A stretch of DNA of 51,165 bases from Alphaproteobacteria bacterium (lineage in GTDB: Bacteria; Pseudomonadota; Alphaproteobacteria; Rhizobiales; Aestuariivirgaceae): the NCBI GenBank assembly GCA_024640405.1, contig JAHEFB010000031.1, forward strand, positions 1 to 51,165. Direction: 5' to 3'. Positions 18,738 through 28,780 of the stretch are shown here, one piece after another. Made by a program: the position numbers and the translations under genes. The notes under the pieces are model-generated. The model did no database searches, was not told where the DNA came from, and was given only the letters and a program-made list of their open reading frames with translations. Each line of letters starts with the position of its first letter. Position 1 is the first letter of the stretch.

Positions 18738-19952
18738 ATGTCAGACAATAACTATGACACACTGGTGCTGGGCGCAGGCGCTGCAGGCATGATGTGTGCA
18801 ATCCATGCGGCCGCCCGTGGTGGCCGGGTGCTGATCGTCGATCATGCGAAAAAGCCGGGTGAAAAGATTCGCATAAGTGGTGGTGGACGCTGCAATTTCA
18901 CCAATATCAACACCACGCCGCAAAATTTCATTTCCGGCAACCGGCATTTTGCCAAATCGGCACTGAAACGCTATACGCAGCGCGACTTTGTCAACCTGGT
19001 GCAGCAGCACGGTATTGCGTTTCACGAGAAGACTCTTGGTCAGTTGTTCTGTGACGGCTCAGCTACTGAGATTATCGACATGCTGCTGGCGGAAATGGCT
19101 AAAACTGGTGTGGAAATTCGATTGGAAACCAGTGTCGGTACGGTTGCCAGGTCCGATACCGGGTTTCAGATTGAGCTTGAAACACAAGGCACTCCAGCAT
19201 CGCTGACCTGTAGAAACTTCGTGGTCGCGTGCGGTGGCAAGTCGATCCCCAAAATGGGGGCAACCGGATCTGGCTACCAAATTGCCGAGCAATTCGGACT
19301 GGCTGTGACCGAGACGCGCGCGGCATTGGTGCCGCTGACCTTTTCTGAACCCATGCTAGCCGGATTCAAGCCGCTGGCTGGCGTTTCGGTTGATGCCGAG
19401 GTCAGTTGCGGCAAGACAAAATTCGCCGAAGCATTGTTGTTCACCCATCGCGGACTGTCGGGGCCCGCCATACTGCAGATATCGTCCTACTGGCGTGAAA
19501 CGTTGCCCATTGTGGTAGACCTGTTGCCGGGGCGCGATGTGCTGGGTGATCTGAAAGCGAAGCGCCAGTCCCATGGCAGGAAAGCAATCGCGACCGTGCT
19601 AGGTGAGTTTCTGCCCAACCGGCTGGCGGCATATATCGTGGATCAGGCCGGGGTGTCCGGCAACCTGGCGGACCTGTCAGACAAGTCGCTAGTGGCTATG
19701 TCAGCAGCCATAAGACAGTGGCAGATTACCCCGGTCGGGACCGAGGGTTATCGTACGGCGGAAGTGACCCTGGGCGGTGTGGACACAAACGGATTGAGTT
19801 CACGCACCATGCAGGCCAACGATGTGCCGGGATTGTATTTTATCGGCGAAGTAGTCGATGTAACCGGTTGGCTCGGCGGGTATAATTTCCAGTGGGCATG
19901 GTCGTCCGGATGGGCGGCGGGAACAGCGATTGCGGCAGCGGGAAACGAGTAA
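18738..19952 (+). CDS. HI0933/YhiN-family FAD-dependent oxidoreductase
   Basis: A 404-residue flavoprotein. LVLGAGAAGMMCAIHAAARG is the dinucleotide-binding Rossmann motif, and RISGGGRCNFTNI is the hallmark of the HI0933/YhiN family. VACGGKSIPKMGATGSGY and the C-terminal FIGEVVDVTGWLGGYNFQWA loop, the FAD-binding end of the family, complete it. Members are widespread and conserved but their reaction is not established; they are usually labelled NAD(P)/FAD-dependent oxidoreductase. The stop overlaps the ATG of the next gene (TAATG). Confidence 0.93.
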   Translation: MSDNNYDTLVLGAGAAGMMCAIHAAARGGRVLIVDHAKKPGEKIRISGGGRCNFTNINTTPQNFISGNRHFAKSALKRYTQRDFVNLVQQHGIAFHEKTLGQLFCDGSATEIIDMLLAEMAKTGVEIRLETSVGTVARSDTGFQIELETQGTPASLTCRNFVVACGGKSIPKMGATGSGYQIAEQFGLAVTETRAALVPLTFSEPMLAGFKPLAGVSVDAEVSCGKTKFAEALLFTHRGLSGPAILQISSYWRETLPIVVDLLPGRDVLGDLKAKRQSHGRKAIATVLGEFLPNRLAAYIVDQAGVSGNLADLSDKSLVAMSAAIRQWQITPVGTEGYRTAEVTLGGVDTNGLSSRTMQANDVPGLYFIGEVVDVTGWLGGYNFQWAWSSGWAAGTAIAAAGNE

Positions 19953-20677
19953 TGAACCAACGTACAAATGAACTGGGTCAGCCAATAGGGTTTGAGGTTG
20001 CTGACTGGACACCGAGGCCACGCCCGCCGCGTGCACCCATGCAGGGACGCTACGTGCGGCTGGAGCCGGTTAGCGTTGACCATGCTCCGGACCTGTTCGA
20101 CGCTTTCGCCGCAGACACCGAAAACCGAATCTGGACTTACCTGCCGTATGGACCGTTTGCAGATGTTGAACAGTGCCGCAACTGGATTGAACTGACCTGC
20201 CTCAGTGATGATCCATTGTTTCATGCCATCATTGATAAGGCCACGGGCAGGGCGGTTGGTGTGGCGAGCTACCTGCGCATTGAACCCGGAGTAGGGGTGA
20301 TCGAGGTTGGTCACATCAATTATGCGCCTGTACTGCAGAAGACCCGTGGTGCTACCGAGGCCATGTACCTGATGATGTGCCGGGTTTTCAACGAGCTTGG
20401 ATATCGCAGGTATGAGTGGAAATGCGACGCGTTGAACGCGGGTTCGTGCGCCGCAGCAGGTCGCCTCGGCTTCACCTACGAAGGCTGCTTCCGACAGGCC
20501 ACCATGTACAAGGGCCGCAACCGGGATACCAGCTGGTACTCGATTCTGGACACCGAATGGCAAAGTCTGGAAAAGGCATATCAAAAGTGGTTGGACCCTT
20601 CGAATTTTGATGAGGCCGGGAAGCAAATGGCAAGCTTGGCAAAATTGATCGAAGGCGAGGCGAAAGCTTCATGCTGA
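19952..20677 (+). CDS. GNAT acetyltransferase, RimJ/RimL-like
   Basis: The 241-residue product has the N-terminal GRYVRLEPVSVDHAPDLFDA start of ribosomal-protein-type acetyltransferases, VIEVGHINYAPVLQKTRGAT as the acetyl-CoA pyrophosphate loop region, and YEWKCDALNAGSCAAAGRLG, a RimJ/RimL hallmark where Asn and the GF(T)YEG tail are conserved. Such enzymes acetylate protein N-termini, amino acids or small molecules. The ATG at 19952 overlaps the preceding stop, which argues for translational coupling. The target is unknown. Confidence 0.88.
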   Translation: MNQRTNELGQPIGFEVADWTPRPRPPRAPMQGRYVRLEPVSVDHAPDLFDAFAADTENRIWTYLPYGPFADVEQCRNWIELTCLSDDPLFHAIIDKATGRAVGVASYLRIEPGVGVIEVGHINYAPVLQKTRGATEAMYLMMCRVFNELGYRRYEWKCDALNAGSCAAAGRLGFTYEGCFRQATMYKGRNRDTSWYSILDTEWQSLEKAYQKWLDPSNFDEAGKQMASLAKLIEGEAKASC

Positions 20678-20755
20678 GTCCATCCCAATCCTGCTGACGC
20701 TATCAGTTGCCATCTTGAGTTTTGCTGCTCTACTCTCGGCAAGAGAGGAAGCACA

Positions 20756-22438
20756 ATGCCACCACGTGATCCCATTGCTCAGTTCGCCACCCACGAAGTA
20801 ACCAACATGCCGCCGCATATTGGCGATCAGGACTTGTGGGCGGACGATCAGGCATTGCGGGACTGGACCAGGGTTCACGGTGCAGCGCATCATGCGGATC
20901 ATCTTTCGCGGGTTGGGCGGCTTACCGGGCAGGACGAAACATTTGACAAGGCCAATCAGGCCAACCGTTACGGGCCGGAATTGCGTGCTTTCGATCGCAA
21001 CGGCATGCGCATCAACGCGGTTGAGTTTCATCCCGCATACCATGACCTGATGGAACTTGCTATTTCCTGCAAGGCCCACAATTTCGCCTGGCACAATGAA
21101 GGCAATGCAGGGCATGTCGGTCAGTCGGTTCTGACCTACATGTTCTGCCAGCCCGAAGGAGGCGTAATGTGTCCGATGGCGATGGCGTATTCGGTTGTGC
21201 CAAGCCTGCGCACCACACCGGCGATTGAGGCAGAGTGGCTGCCCGGAATTCTCTCTACACAGTATGATCGCCGCGACATCCCGGTGACTGAAAAGACCGG
21301 TGCGATGGTTGGCATGTTCATGACCGAGAAACAGGGTGGTTCGGATGTGCGGGCCAACTCGACGGTTGCGGTGCCGATAGGGGCGAAGACCGGGATTGGC
21401 ACTGAGTATCTTTTGACCGGGCACAAGTTTTTCTGCTCCGCGCCGATGTGTGACGCGTTTCTCGTTCTGGCGAATACAGAAGGCGCCGGCATTTCCTGCT
21501 TTCTCGTGCCGCGCTGGCGTCCGGACGGCACTCGCAACAATGTTCACCTGCAAAGAATCAAGGACAAACTAGGCAATCGTTCGAACGCGTCGACGGAAAT
21601 GGAGTTTCAGGATACCTACGGTGTGATGGTGGGCGAAGAGGGGCGTGGAATCCAAACCATCATCGAAATGGTGACCGGTAACCGGCTGTACTGTGCCATG
21701 TCTTCCGCAGGGATCATGCGGCAGGCACTGGTGCAGGCGCTGCATCACACGTCGAACCGGTCAGCATTTCAGAAGCGTTTGATCCAGCAACCTCTGATGC
21801 AGAATGTGCTGGCGGACATGGCAGTCGAGGCAGAAGGCGCACTGGCCTTGGGCCTGCGTGTGGCGCGAGCCATGGATCAGGTTGATGATCCGGCGGAAGC
21901 TGCGCTGGCGCGCATCGGAACGACAGTTGCGAAGTACTGGAATTGCAAACGCTGTCCCGGTGTCGTTGTGGAGGCGCTCGAGTGCCATGGCGGGCCTGGA
22001 TATGTCGAAGAGAGCATTATGCCACGGCTTTACCGCGAGGCGCCGCTCAACTCGATCTGGGAAGGCTCCGGCAATATCATGGGCCTGGATGTCCTGCGCG
22101 CCATGACGCGCGAACCTGAGGCGGTAACCGCTTTCATGGCCGAGATCGGCAAAGCGCAGGGCAATGATACCCGTCTCGATCGAGCAATCGATGATCTGCA
22201 AAAACAACTGGATGACAAAGGTGCTATTGAGGGCCGAATGCGTATCGTTACTGAAATGATGGCCCTGACTTTGCAAGGTGCTCTTCTGACCCGGCATGCA
22301 CCGGCCGCGGTAGCCGAAGCATTTTGCGCGTCTCGTCTCGCCCCGCATTATCGCGGAGCCTTCGGCACTTTGCCGAAAGACTGCAATCTCGATGACATTA
22401 TTGAACGGGCATTGCCTGCCACCGGCGCGAATGTGTGA
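20756..22438 (+). CDS. aidB: AidB-type acyl-CoA dehydrogenase
   Basis: A 560-residue member of the AidB branch of acyl-CoA dehydrogenases. In Escherichia coli AidB belongs to the adaptive response to DNA alkylation, and has FAD and DNA-binding surfaces. Matching segments include VEFHPAYHDLMELAI, HNFAWHNEG, MGMTEKQGGSD-like MFMTEKQGGSDVRANS, and LECHGGPGYVEESIMPRLYR followed by LNSIWEGSGN. Length agrees with AidB (about 540), longer than ordinary acyl-CoA dehydrogenases (about 390). GAGAGGAAG gives the ribosome site. No Ada or AlkB gene lies beside it, so an isovaleryl-CoA-type metabolic role cannot be excluded. Confidence 0.9.
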   Translation: MPPRDPIAQFATHEVTNMPPHIGDQDLWADDQALRDWTRVHGAAHHADHLSRVGRLTGQDETFDKANQANRYGPELRAFDRNGMRINAVEFHPAYHDLMELAISCKAHNFAWHNEGNAGHVGQSVLTYMFCQPEGGVMCPMAMAYSVVPSLRTTPAIEAEWLPGILSTQYDRRDIPVTEKTGAMVGMFMTEKQGGSDVRANSTVAVPIGAKTGIGTEYLLTGHKFFCSAPMCDAFLVLANTEGAGISCFLVPRWRPDGTRNNVHLQRIKDKLGNRSNASTEMEFQDTYGVMVGEEGRGIQTIIEMVTGNRLYCAMSSAGIMRQALVQALHHTSNRSAFQKRLIQQPLMQNVLADMAVEAEGALALGLRVARAMDQVDDPAEAALARIGTTVAKYWNCKRCPGVVVEALECHGGPGYVEESIMPRLYREAPLNSIWEGSGNIMGLDVLRAMTREPEAVTAFMAEIGKAQGNDTRLDRAIDDLQKQLDDKGAIEGRMRIVTEMMALTLQGALLTRHAPAAVAEAFCASRLAPHYRGAFGTLPKDCNLDDIIERALPATGANV

Positions 22439-22439
22439 A

Positions 22440-23444
22440 TTAACACTGCACCAAATACAGGTATCTGGAGATGCGCCCGGCTTCGACGTCCGGCAGATAA
22501 TCATCAATCGATTCCCGCAACAGGCTTTCGGCAATGAAACCGTTGCCTTCCGCCTCGAAATCCTGTCTGAGGTCGCTAGCGGCTTCTGCGTTTCTTCGCC
22601 AGAATTCGCCGATCGCCTGAGTGTAGTCAGTGGTCTCAAATGACAGGCCAAGGTTCGAAAGTGCTTTCCAGGCGTTGCTGTGTTCAGGCCGCAATCTTTC
22701 CTTATCCTCACCCTCATCAATATGGTGGTTCATGAAGATGCCCATCCGGCCACCGGGGCGCAGTGCGCGCACCAGAGCCGACAGGGTGGCTTCGAGATCG
22801 GCGGCCCAGTATAGGGTATCCAGCGAGACAACTGCATCAATCGAGCCGTCGGGCAGGTTGAGTTTGTTCATGTCGCCTGTTGCGAAAGTCAGCCGGTCGC
22901 TTTTGCCGGCGGTCCTCTCGATGGCTTCATTTATTGCCGGGGCAGAGTAATCGATACCGGTTACCGAGGTGTCTGATACCTCGGCAATATATTCGGCGAT
23001 GACGCCTGCACCGCAACCCAGGTCGAGTACGTGCTCTCCGGGTTTGAGGTTCAATGCTGCGATCAGGTCCTTCAGGGAAGTCATGTCTGCCTGACCTTCC
23101 TGGCACAGGTCTTCGCCGAATACCCGCCTGCAAAGTTCCGAATGAGCTTTACTGGCGCGGGCTGCCTGGTAGAATTTCTGATAGTAGTAATAGTAGTGAT
23201 CCGGGCGTTGCCGGTGATATTCTCCTGCCAGCGGTAAACCTTTTGCCGTCAGGCGATATTCATCATCGTCGCCTTCCACCAATCCATGGGAAAGGAGGGA
23301 AGTGTAGGCGGGTACATAGTCTTCGGCGAATACCCAAAATCGTTCTGCACTGTCGTTAAGCGACTTTCTGTCGGTCGGTGTCCCTTCCAGCCGTGCCTTT
23401 TCAAGGGATGCAAGGACTTGGATTTCAGCTTCTGAATGAACCAT
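22440..23444 (-). CDS. SAM-dependent methyltransferase with N-terminal helical domain
   Basis: A 334-residue protein. Residues 1-80 form a helical winged-helix-like region, in the manner of O-methyltransferase dimerisation domains. The catalytic domain has motif I VLDLGCGAGV (139-148), VTGIDYSAPAINEA and IDAVVSLDTLYW. A run of five tyrosines occurs at 84-88 (HYYYYYQKFYQ). The ATG at 23444 has AAGGAG six bases upstream and is preferred over the TTG at 23459. It is convergent with aidB with one base between the two stops. The substrate is unknown. Confidence 0.87.
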   Translation of the reverse strand: MVHSEAEIQVLASLEKARLEGTPTDRKSLNDSAERFWVFAEDYVPAYTSLLSHGLVEGDDDEYRLTAKGLPLAGEYHRQRPDHYYYYYQKFYQAARASKAHSELCRRVFGEDLCQEGQADMTSLKDLIAALNLKPGEHVLDLGCGAGVIAEYIAEVSDTSVTGIDYSAPAINEAIERTAGKSDRLTFATGDMNKLNLPDGSIDAVVSLDTLYWAADLEATLSALVRALRPGGRMGIFMNHHIDEGEDKERLRPEHSNAWKALSNLGLSFETTDYTQAIGEFWRRNAEAASDLRQDFEAEGNGFIAESLLRESIDDYLPDVEAGRISRYLYLVQC

Positions 23445-23933
23445 CACAGTCTCCTTCAACTGATGGGGGTTGCAGGTTATCTAAGCGTATATGTGGTAAC
23501 AGGGGCAACTGGCATGGCCTTCACGTTCCGTTCAATCTTGCCGATTGCGCCCGAGAAGACATGCTGCATATCCGGTGGTCAATCTCATGATCAATGACGA
23601 GTACGATGGAAGAAGCGAAACCACAATGTCGTCTGAGGGCAGTCCACCCAACCATTTGTCAGTGATCGAAGGCGGTCGGTCCGAGACCCGTTGACAACGT
23701 GAAATTGCTGGGACAACCTGCGCAACAGTCGAGGTCATCCATCAGAGAGTTTTATGGACCATCAGGTGACAGACCGCCGCATCGGCCGGCGAGCAACGGG
23801 TTGCGATCTCGTTGTTCGAGGGAGCTGACAGGGGACGCTGGTCCCGACCGTGAGGGCGTTCTGAGGGGCGCTCACGGAACCTTGTTATTTTCGCAAATCC
23901 AATTGCTTACCGCTGGTTTCAGCCTGGTCCAAC
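23445..23933. other. Long spacer and leader upstream of the hyuAB operon
   Basis: About 490 bases without a supported gene, between divergent genes. Toward the operon two stems can be drawn: GGGAC-GCTG-GTCCC (23832-23845) and CCGTGAG...CTCACGG (23848-23877), the latter followed by a T-rich stretch (CCTTGTTATTTT). They could be a leader structure or attenuator. I do not recognise a known riboswitch class. A TTGACA at 23691 lacks a matching -10 box. Confidence 0.4.
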
Positions 23934-26900
23934 ATGACATCATCAATTCGAGCACGCATAGCCGTCGATATCGGCGGCACTTTTACCGATACCGTGTTGA
24001 TGGATGCGGATGATTGCATCCTTGCGACAGCGAAGACACCGACAACACCCGATAATCCGACGCTGGGCGCGCTGGCCGGTACACGGCGGGTGTTGCAGGA
24101 GACCGGCCTGTGCGCCGCCGATGTTGCCGGTTTCATTCATGGCACAACCCTTGCGACCAACGCGCTGATAGAACGTCGTGGAGCCAAGGTGGCCAGTATT
24201 ACTACGGCGGGTTTTCGTGATATTCTGGAGATCGCCTACGAACGCCGCTACAGCCAGTATGACATCAACCTTGAAAAACCGGACCTGCTGGTGCCGCGCG
24301 AGCGCTGTTTTACAATTGCTGAACGTATTTCACCGGATGGTGCCGTCATTAAACCGCTCGACGAGGCCGCTGTCGATGCGCTGGTATTGGACCTTGATGC
24401 ATCCGGCGCACAGGCAGTTGCGATATGTCTGTTGCACTCATATGCCAATTCGTCACACGAGCGACGCTTGCGGGAATTGCTGCTGGAGCGCCGTCCTGTG
24501 CTGACCATTTCGCTGTCAAGCGAGGTTTCTCCTGAGGCACGCGAGTTCGAGCGATTGTGCACAACGATCGCCAACGCCTACATCCTGCCGCTGATGGCCT
24601 CGTATCTGGCTGGTTTTGCCGAAGTGTTTGCTGACGAAGGGATCGACTGCCCAATCCTGATGATGACGGCCGGCGGCGGCATGACCACCATTGAAACAGC
24701 ATCGCGCCTGCCGATAAGACTGGTTGAATCGGGTCCTGCGGGCGGGGCCATACTGGCCGCCCGGTTGGCTGCTCGCTGTGGTGCACGACACGTGCTGTCA
24801 TTCGACATGGGTGGTACAACCGCCAAGCTTTGCCTGATCGATGACTTCAAGCCTCAAACGGCTCGCCAGTTTGAGATTTCCAGGGCTTCCCGCTTCGTCA
24901 AGGGCAGCGGCATGCCGGCCCGGATACCGGTAGTGGAAATGATCGAGATTGGTGCGGGCGGCGGATCGATTGCGGCAGTTGACCGGCTGGGCCGATTGTC
25001 AGTAGGTCCGCAAAGTGCGGGCAGTGAACCGGGCCCGGCGTCGTTCGGGCGCGGAGGTGTTGCCCCCACCGTCACTGATTCTGATGTTGTGCTCGGGCTC
25101 ATTGACCCGGACAGATTTGCCGAAGGTTATTTGAAAATCAATCCGGCGGCCGCCTGCGCTGTGTTGTCTTCGTCTATCGGTACTCCCCTAGGTATTCCAG
25201 CGATCGAGGCTGCTGAGGGGGTTAGCCAGATTGTCGACGAGAGTATGGCAAGTGCCGGTCGCATGCACGCTGTCGAGAGCGGCAAGGATCTCGGTGAGCG
25301 CACCATGATTGCGTTTGGCGGTAATGGTCCGCTGCACGCGACACGTGTTGCCCGGCGGTGTGGTGTCAATCGCATTATCGTTCCTCGTGATCCGGGAGTG
25401 GGTTCCGCCGTCGGCTTTCTGTTTGCGCCGGTTTCATTCAGTACGGTGCGGAGCCGCTATACATTACTCGACAATCTGAATAAGGACGCCATCAACAAGC
25501 TTTTTGAGCAGATGACTGAAGAAGCAGAACGGGTAGTTCGCGCCGGTGCGCCAGGTAAGGAGGTGCGGCATCAGCGGTCGGCATTCATGCGCTATCACGG
25601 CCAGGGTCATGAAATCGAAATAGCAATGCCCGCACATGAGCTCAGGGCGCCTGATGTCGAACAAATGCGGCTGGACTTTGAATGCGAGTATCGCCGCCAG
25701 TTCACCCGCGCCGTACCGGGCATGGCAATCGAAATTCTTAATTGGGCGCTGAACATATCGACCGTTGCGCTGCCCATGTCAGAAATAGAAAGCATTGCAA
25801 TTGCGGGTCGTGCCGCAGACGGTGTCAGGCGAACCGTGCAATGCGATGTGACGGGTCAACCGGTAGAGGCCGTTGTAATTGAGCGGCCGGATTTAAAGGC
25901 TGGTGAGCGTATTTCCGGACCGGCACTCATAGTTGAGTCGCAGACGACCACTTTTGTCAGCGCGGATTTTGTGGCCGAGACCGACGCCGACGGCAATCTG
26001 GTGCTGAACCGAACTGTCGCACGATTGGCCGAGACCGAAGGCCGAATTGGCAAAACCCAGCTGCAGGTAATGTGGAACCGCCTGCTTGCCGTGGTGGAAG
26101 AACAGGGCCAGGCTCTTATCCAGGCAGCGTTCAGCCCGATTGTGCGTGAATGTGGCGACATTTCCGCTGGTATCTTCGACACGCGCGGACGCATGCTGGC
26201 CCAGGCGGTGACCGGAACCCCCGGTCACATAAACACCATGGCTGAAGCGGTCGTGACACTCTGCGAGCGTTTTGAAACGAAAAGTATGAAGCCTGGCGAC
26301 ATCTATGTGACCAACGACCCGTGGATTGCTTCGGGGCATCTGAATGATTTCCTGCTGATGATGCCGGTGTTCCGCGGGAAACGCGTGGTCGGCTTCACCT
26401 CATGCACATCGCATCTTGTGGACCTGGGTGGACTGGGAATGGGGCCGGAGGGTTCAGACATTCATGACGAGGGCCTGTTTGTCCCACCCTGCAGGCTGGT
26501 GGAAGCCGGCGAAGTCAATGCACTGCTGCTGGACATCATCAAGGCCAACTCGCGCGAACCGATTGCCAACGAGGGCGACATCTATGCGTTGATAGCCTGC
26601 TGTGAGGCAGGCGCCAAGCAGCTGGTCGGGATGATGGATGAGTTTGGTCTGGATCAGCTTGACCAACTCGCCGAGCATATTATCGAAACTTCGCGCAGCG
26701 GCACCCGCGACGCTATTTTGCAAGTGCCGGATGGCACATACTCCAGCGCGCTGACACTGGATGGTTACGAGACCGAGATCGAACTTCATGCAAAACTGAC
26801 CGTCGCCGGAGGCGATATTGCCCTAGATTTCGAAGGCACGTCGGGCTGTTCCAACAAGGGCATAAATGTACCACTCAACTACGCAACAGCCTATTCGGTG

Positions 26901-27701
26901 TTCGCCCTGCGGTGTATCATCGGGCCGGACATTCCAAACAATGCCGGTTCGCTGGAGCCGTTCAGAGTAGTTGCACCGAAGGGTTGCATTCTCAATGCTC
27001 AATCGCCCGCGCCAGTGGCCATGCGGCACACCATCGGTCAATTGACGCCGGATCTGGTGTACGGCTGCCTGCATCAGGCACTGCCTGGCCAGGTGCCGGC
27101 CGAAGGGGCATCGTGCATGTATGATCTGCCACTGCGCAGCGCCCCTGAAGTAGCGCGCAATGGCGGACAGGTTTTTGCTGTCGAGCTTGCCCACAATGGT
27201 GGCACAGGTGCGCGGTCCGGCAAGGACGGTCTGTCCGCCACGGCTTTTCCGAGTGGTGTCTGGGGCAGCCAGGTCGAGATTACCGAAAGCGTCGCTCCGG
27301 TTCTGGTAAGCAGGAGGGAACTCAGACCGGACAGTGGTGGTCCGGGCCGCTACCGCGGCGGCCTGGGTCAGTACATTGAGCTGAGTTCGTCTAACAGTCA
27401 GCCGTTCCAGGTATTCCTGTCCGTGGAACGGGTGAACAACCCGGCCCAAGGGCGTGACGGCGGTAGTGACGGGTTACCGGGTCGCATTCGGCTGGACGAT
27501 GGCCCGGATCTGCCGGGCAAGGGCGAAGTTACGGTGAAAGCCGGGCAAACACTTGTGTTTGAGACGCCCGGCGGGGGCGGATTCGGACCACCGGCAGAAC
27601 GGGACCCGAAAGCCCTGTCGCGTGATGTGGAGCAAGGGTTGGTCAGCCCGGAAAATGCGGCAACACAATATGCTTCTTCGTTCAGGGAGGCAGGTGAATG
27701 A
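23934..27701 (+). CDS. Fused HyuA-HyuB hydantoinase/5-oxoprolinase family protein
   Basis: This 1,255-residue protein joins both subunits of the family in one chain, as in eukaryotic 5-oxoprolinase. The HyuA part (about 1-690) opens RIAVDIGGTFTDTVLMDA, an actin-like ATP phosphate loop, and has LSFDMGGTTAK and EIGAGGGSIA. The HyuB part (about 700-1240) starts near QVMWNRLLAVVEEQGQALIQ, with TGTPGHINTMAEAV and VTNDPWIASGHLNDF. Members use ATP to open 5-oxoproline or N-methylhydantoin rings, and related enzymes carboxylate acetone or acetophenone. The substrate here is unknown. It heads a coupled operon; its stop overlaps the next ATG (ATGA). Confidence 0.93.
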   Translation: MTSSIRARIAVDIGGTFTDTVLMDADDCILATAKTPTTPDNPTLGALAGTRRVLQETGLCAADVAGFIHGTTLATNALIERRGAKVASITTAGFRDILEIAYERRYSQYDINLEKPDLLVPRERCFTIAERISPDGAVIKPLDEAAVDALVLDLDASGAQAVAICLLHSYANSSHERRLRELLLERRPVLTISLSSEVSPEAREFERLCTTIANAYILPLMASYLAGFAEVFADEGIDCPILMMTAGGGMTTIETASRLPIRLVESGPAGGAILAARLAARCGARHVLSFDMGGTTAKLCLIDDFKPQTARQFEISRASRFVKGSGMPARIPVVEMIEIGAGGGSIAAVDRLGRLSVGPQSAGSEPGPASFGRGGVAPTVTDSDVVLGLIDPDRFAEGYLKINPAAACAVLSSSIGTPLGIPAIEAAEGVSQIVDESMASAGRMHAVESGKDLGERTMIAFGGNGPLHATRVARRCGVNRIIVPRDPGVGSAVGFLFAPVSFSTVRSRYTLLDNLNKDAINKLFEQMTEEAERVVRAGAPGKEVRHQRSAFMRYHGQGHEIEIAMPAHELRAPDVEQMRLDFECEYRRQFTRAVPGMAIEILNWALNISTVALPMSEIESIAIAGRAADGVRRTVQCDVTGQPVEAVVIERPDLKAGERISGPALIVESQTTTFVSADFVAETDADGNLVLNRTVARLAETEGRIGKTQLQVMWNRLLAVVEEQGQALIQAAFSPIVRECGDISAGIFDTRGRMLAQAVTGTPGHINTMAEAVVTLCERFETKSMKPGDIYVTNDPWIASGHLNDFLLMMPVFRGKRVVGFTSCTSHLVDLGGLGMGPEGSDIHDEGLFVPPCRLVEAGEVNALLLDIIKANSREPIANEGDIYALIACCEAGAKQLVGMMDEFGLDQLDQLAEHIIETSRSGTRDAILQVPDGTYSSALTLDGYETEIELHAKLTVAGGDIALDFEGTSGCSNKGINVPLNYATAYSVFALRCIIGPDIPNNAGSLEPFRVVAPKGCILNAQSPAPVAMRHTIGQLTPDLVYGCLHQALPGQVPAEGASCMYDLPLRSAPEVARNGGQVFAVELAHNGGTGARSGKDGLSATAFPSGVWGSQVEITESVAPVLVSRRELRPDSGGPGRYRGGLGQYIELSSSNSQPFQVFLSVERVNNPAQGRDGGSDGLPGRIRLDDGPDLPGKGEVTVKAGQTLVFETPGGGGFGPPAERDPKALSRDVEQGLVSPENAATQYASSFREAGE

Positions 27702-28780
27702 TTGTTGCCCGAGAGCATATTTCTGCCATGGCGCCATACGCGTTGGCAGAGTTGCAGCCTCCGTCGGGCAAACGGCTGGTTTCCCTGGCCCAGAATGAAA
27801 GTGCGTTGCCACCAAGCCCGGCGGCGCTCATGGCTGCTGCCGAGGCTCTGGTAGACAGCACCTTGTATCCCGATCCCGACTGGTCGGATTTGCGTCGTGC
27901 AATCGCTGACGTACATGGGCTGGATCCTGCGCAAATCCTGTGTGGCGCGGGGTCGATGGAGCTGATCCTGTGTCTCACACAATGTTATGCCGGACCAGGC
28001 GACGAGATACTTTCAAGTCAGTACGCCTATGCATTCTTCCGAACGGCTGCTGCAGTTGCCCAGGCTTCCTACGTAACGGTGCCGGAGCAGGATTTTGCCG
28101 TTTCGGTTGATCGACTGCTGGATGCCGTTACCCGCAATACCCGAGTTGTATTTGTCGCCAATCCTGGCAACCCGACCGGGACACGCATTGCAAACGCTGA
28201 AGTGGCGCGACTGCGGCATGGCCTTCGCGAGGATATCCTGCTGGTCGTCGACGAAGCCTATGGAGAGTTTTCCGAAGATGCGGACGAACCGGTATTTGAC
28301 CTGGTGCAACAGGGCAACACCGTGGTTCTGAGGACGTTTTCAAAAGCCTACGGGCTCGCGGGCTTGCGTACTGGATGGGGAGTATTTCCGCGCGGTATCG
28401 CTGCCGAAGTACGCAAGCTTCTCAATCCTAACAATGTCAGCGTCGTCGGCCAGGCCGCTTGCACCGCCGCGATGACTGACCAGGCATATATGCGGGAGAC
28501 TTGCCGCATAACAGCAGAGCGTCGCAACCGTTTCGCAGACAATGTTCGCCAGCTTGGGCTGGATGTTCCGCAAAGCTCTACCAACTTCGTTCTGATCAAC
28601 TTTGCTTCGCCCGCATCGGCGATGACGGCCAGCGAAACCTTGAAGGCGGAAGGCATCTTTATGCGTGGCATGGCAGGCTATGACCTTCCTGCCTCGCTGC
28701 GCGCCACAATCGGCGCCGAAGACGACATGCAACTTGCCCTGCAAATCCTGTCCGGTGTTTGCGTTCGGGAGGAGATCTAG
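27698..28780 (+). CDS. HisC-like PLP-dependent aminotransferase
   Basis: A 360-residue fold-type I aminotransferase. LAQNESALPPSPAAL near the start and YPDPDWSDLRRAIA are the HisC-type substrate and phosphate regions. FVANPGNPTGTRI, the LVVDEAYGEF Asp-Tyr pair, and TFSKAYGLAGLR with the PLP lysine Lys216 follow in order. HisC itself acts on histidinol phosphate, but the operon holds no other histidine genes, so a different amino donor or 2-oxo acid is more likely. It overlaps the hyuAB stop by four bases and abuts the following ATG, indicating co-translation. Confidence 0.9.
   Translation: MIVAREHISAMAPYALAELQPPSGKRLVSLAQNESALPPSPAALMAAAEALVDSTLYPDPDWSDLRRAIADVHGLDPAQILCGAGSMELILCLTQCYAGPGDEILSSQYAYAFFRTAAAVAQASYVTVPEQDFAVSVDRLLDAVTRNTRVVFVANPGNPTGTRIANAEVARLRHGLREDILLVVDEAYGEFSEDADEPVFDLVQQGNTVVLRTFSKAYGLAGLRTGWGVFPRGIAAEVRKLLNPNNVSVVGQAACTAAMTDQAYMRETCRITAERRNRFADNVRQLGLDVPQSSTNFVLINFASPASAMTASETLKAEGIFMRGMAGYDLPASLRATIGAEDDMQLALQILSGVCVREEI

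Noticed and set aside
19748..20626. 292-codon open frame on the minus strand
   Set aside because: Antisense to the YhiN-like and acetyltransferase genes, whose motifs are certain.
21761..22720. 319-codon open frame on the minus strand
   Set aside because: Lies opposite aidB and runs into the methyltransferase gene; no recognisable motif.
23691..23719. Sigma-70 promoter from TTGACA at 23691
   Set aside because: The position 17 bases downstream reads CAACCT, unlike a -10 box.
23832..23877. Known guanidine (ykkC-type) riboswitch
   Set aside because: The conserved ACGR-type loops and pairing of those classes are not present; only generic stems are seen.
27698..28780. True histidinol-phosphate aminotransferase hisC
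   Set aside because: Family match is fair, but there are no other histidine genes and it is coupled to hyuAB, so the specific name is withheld.
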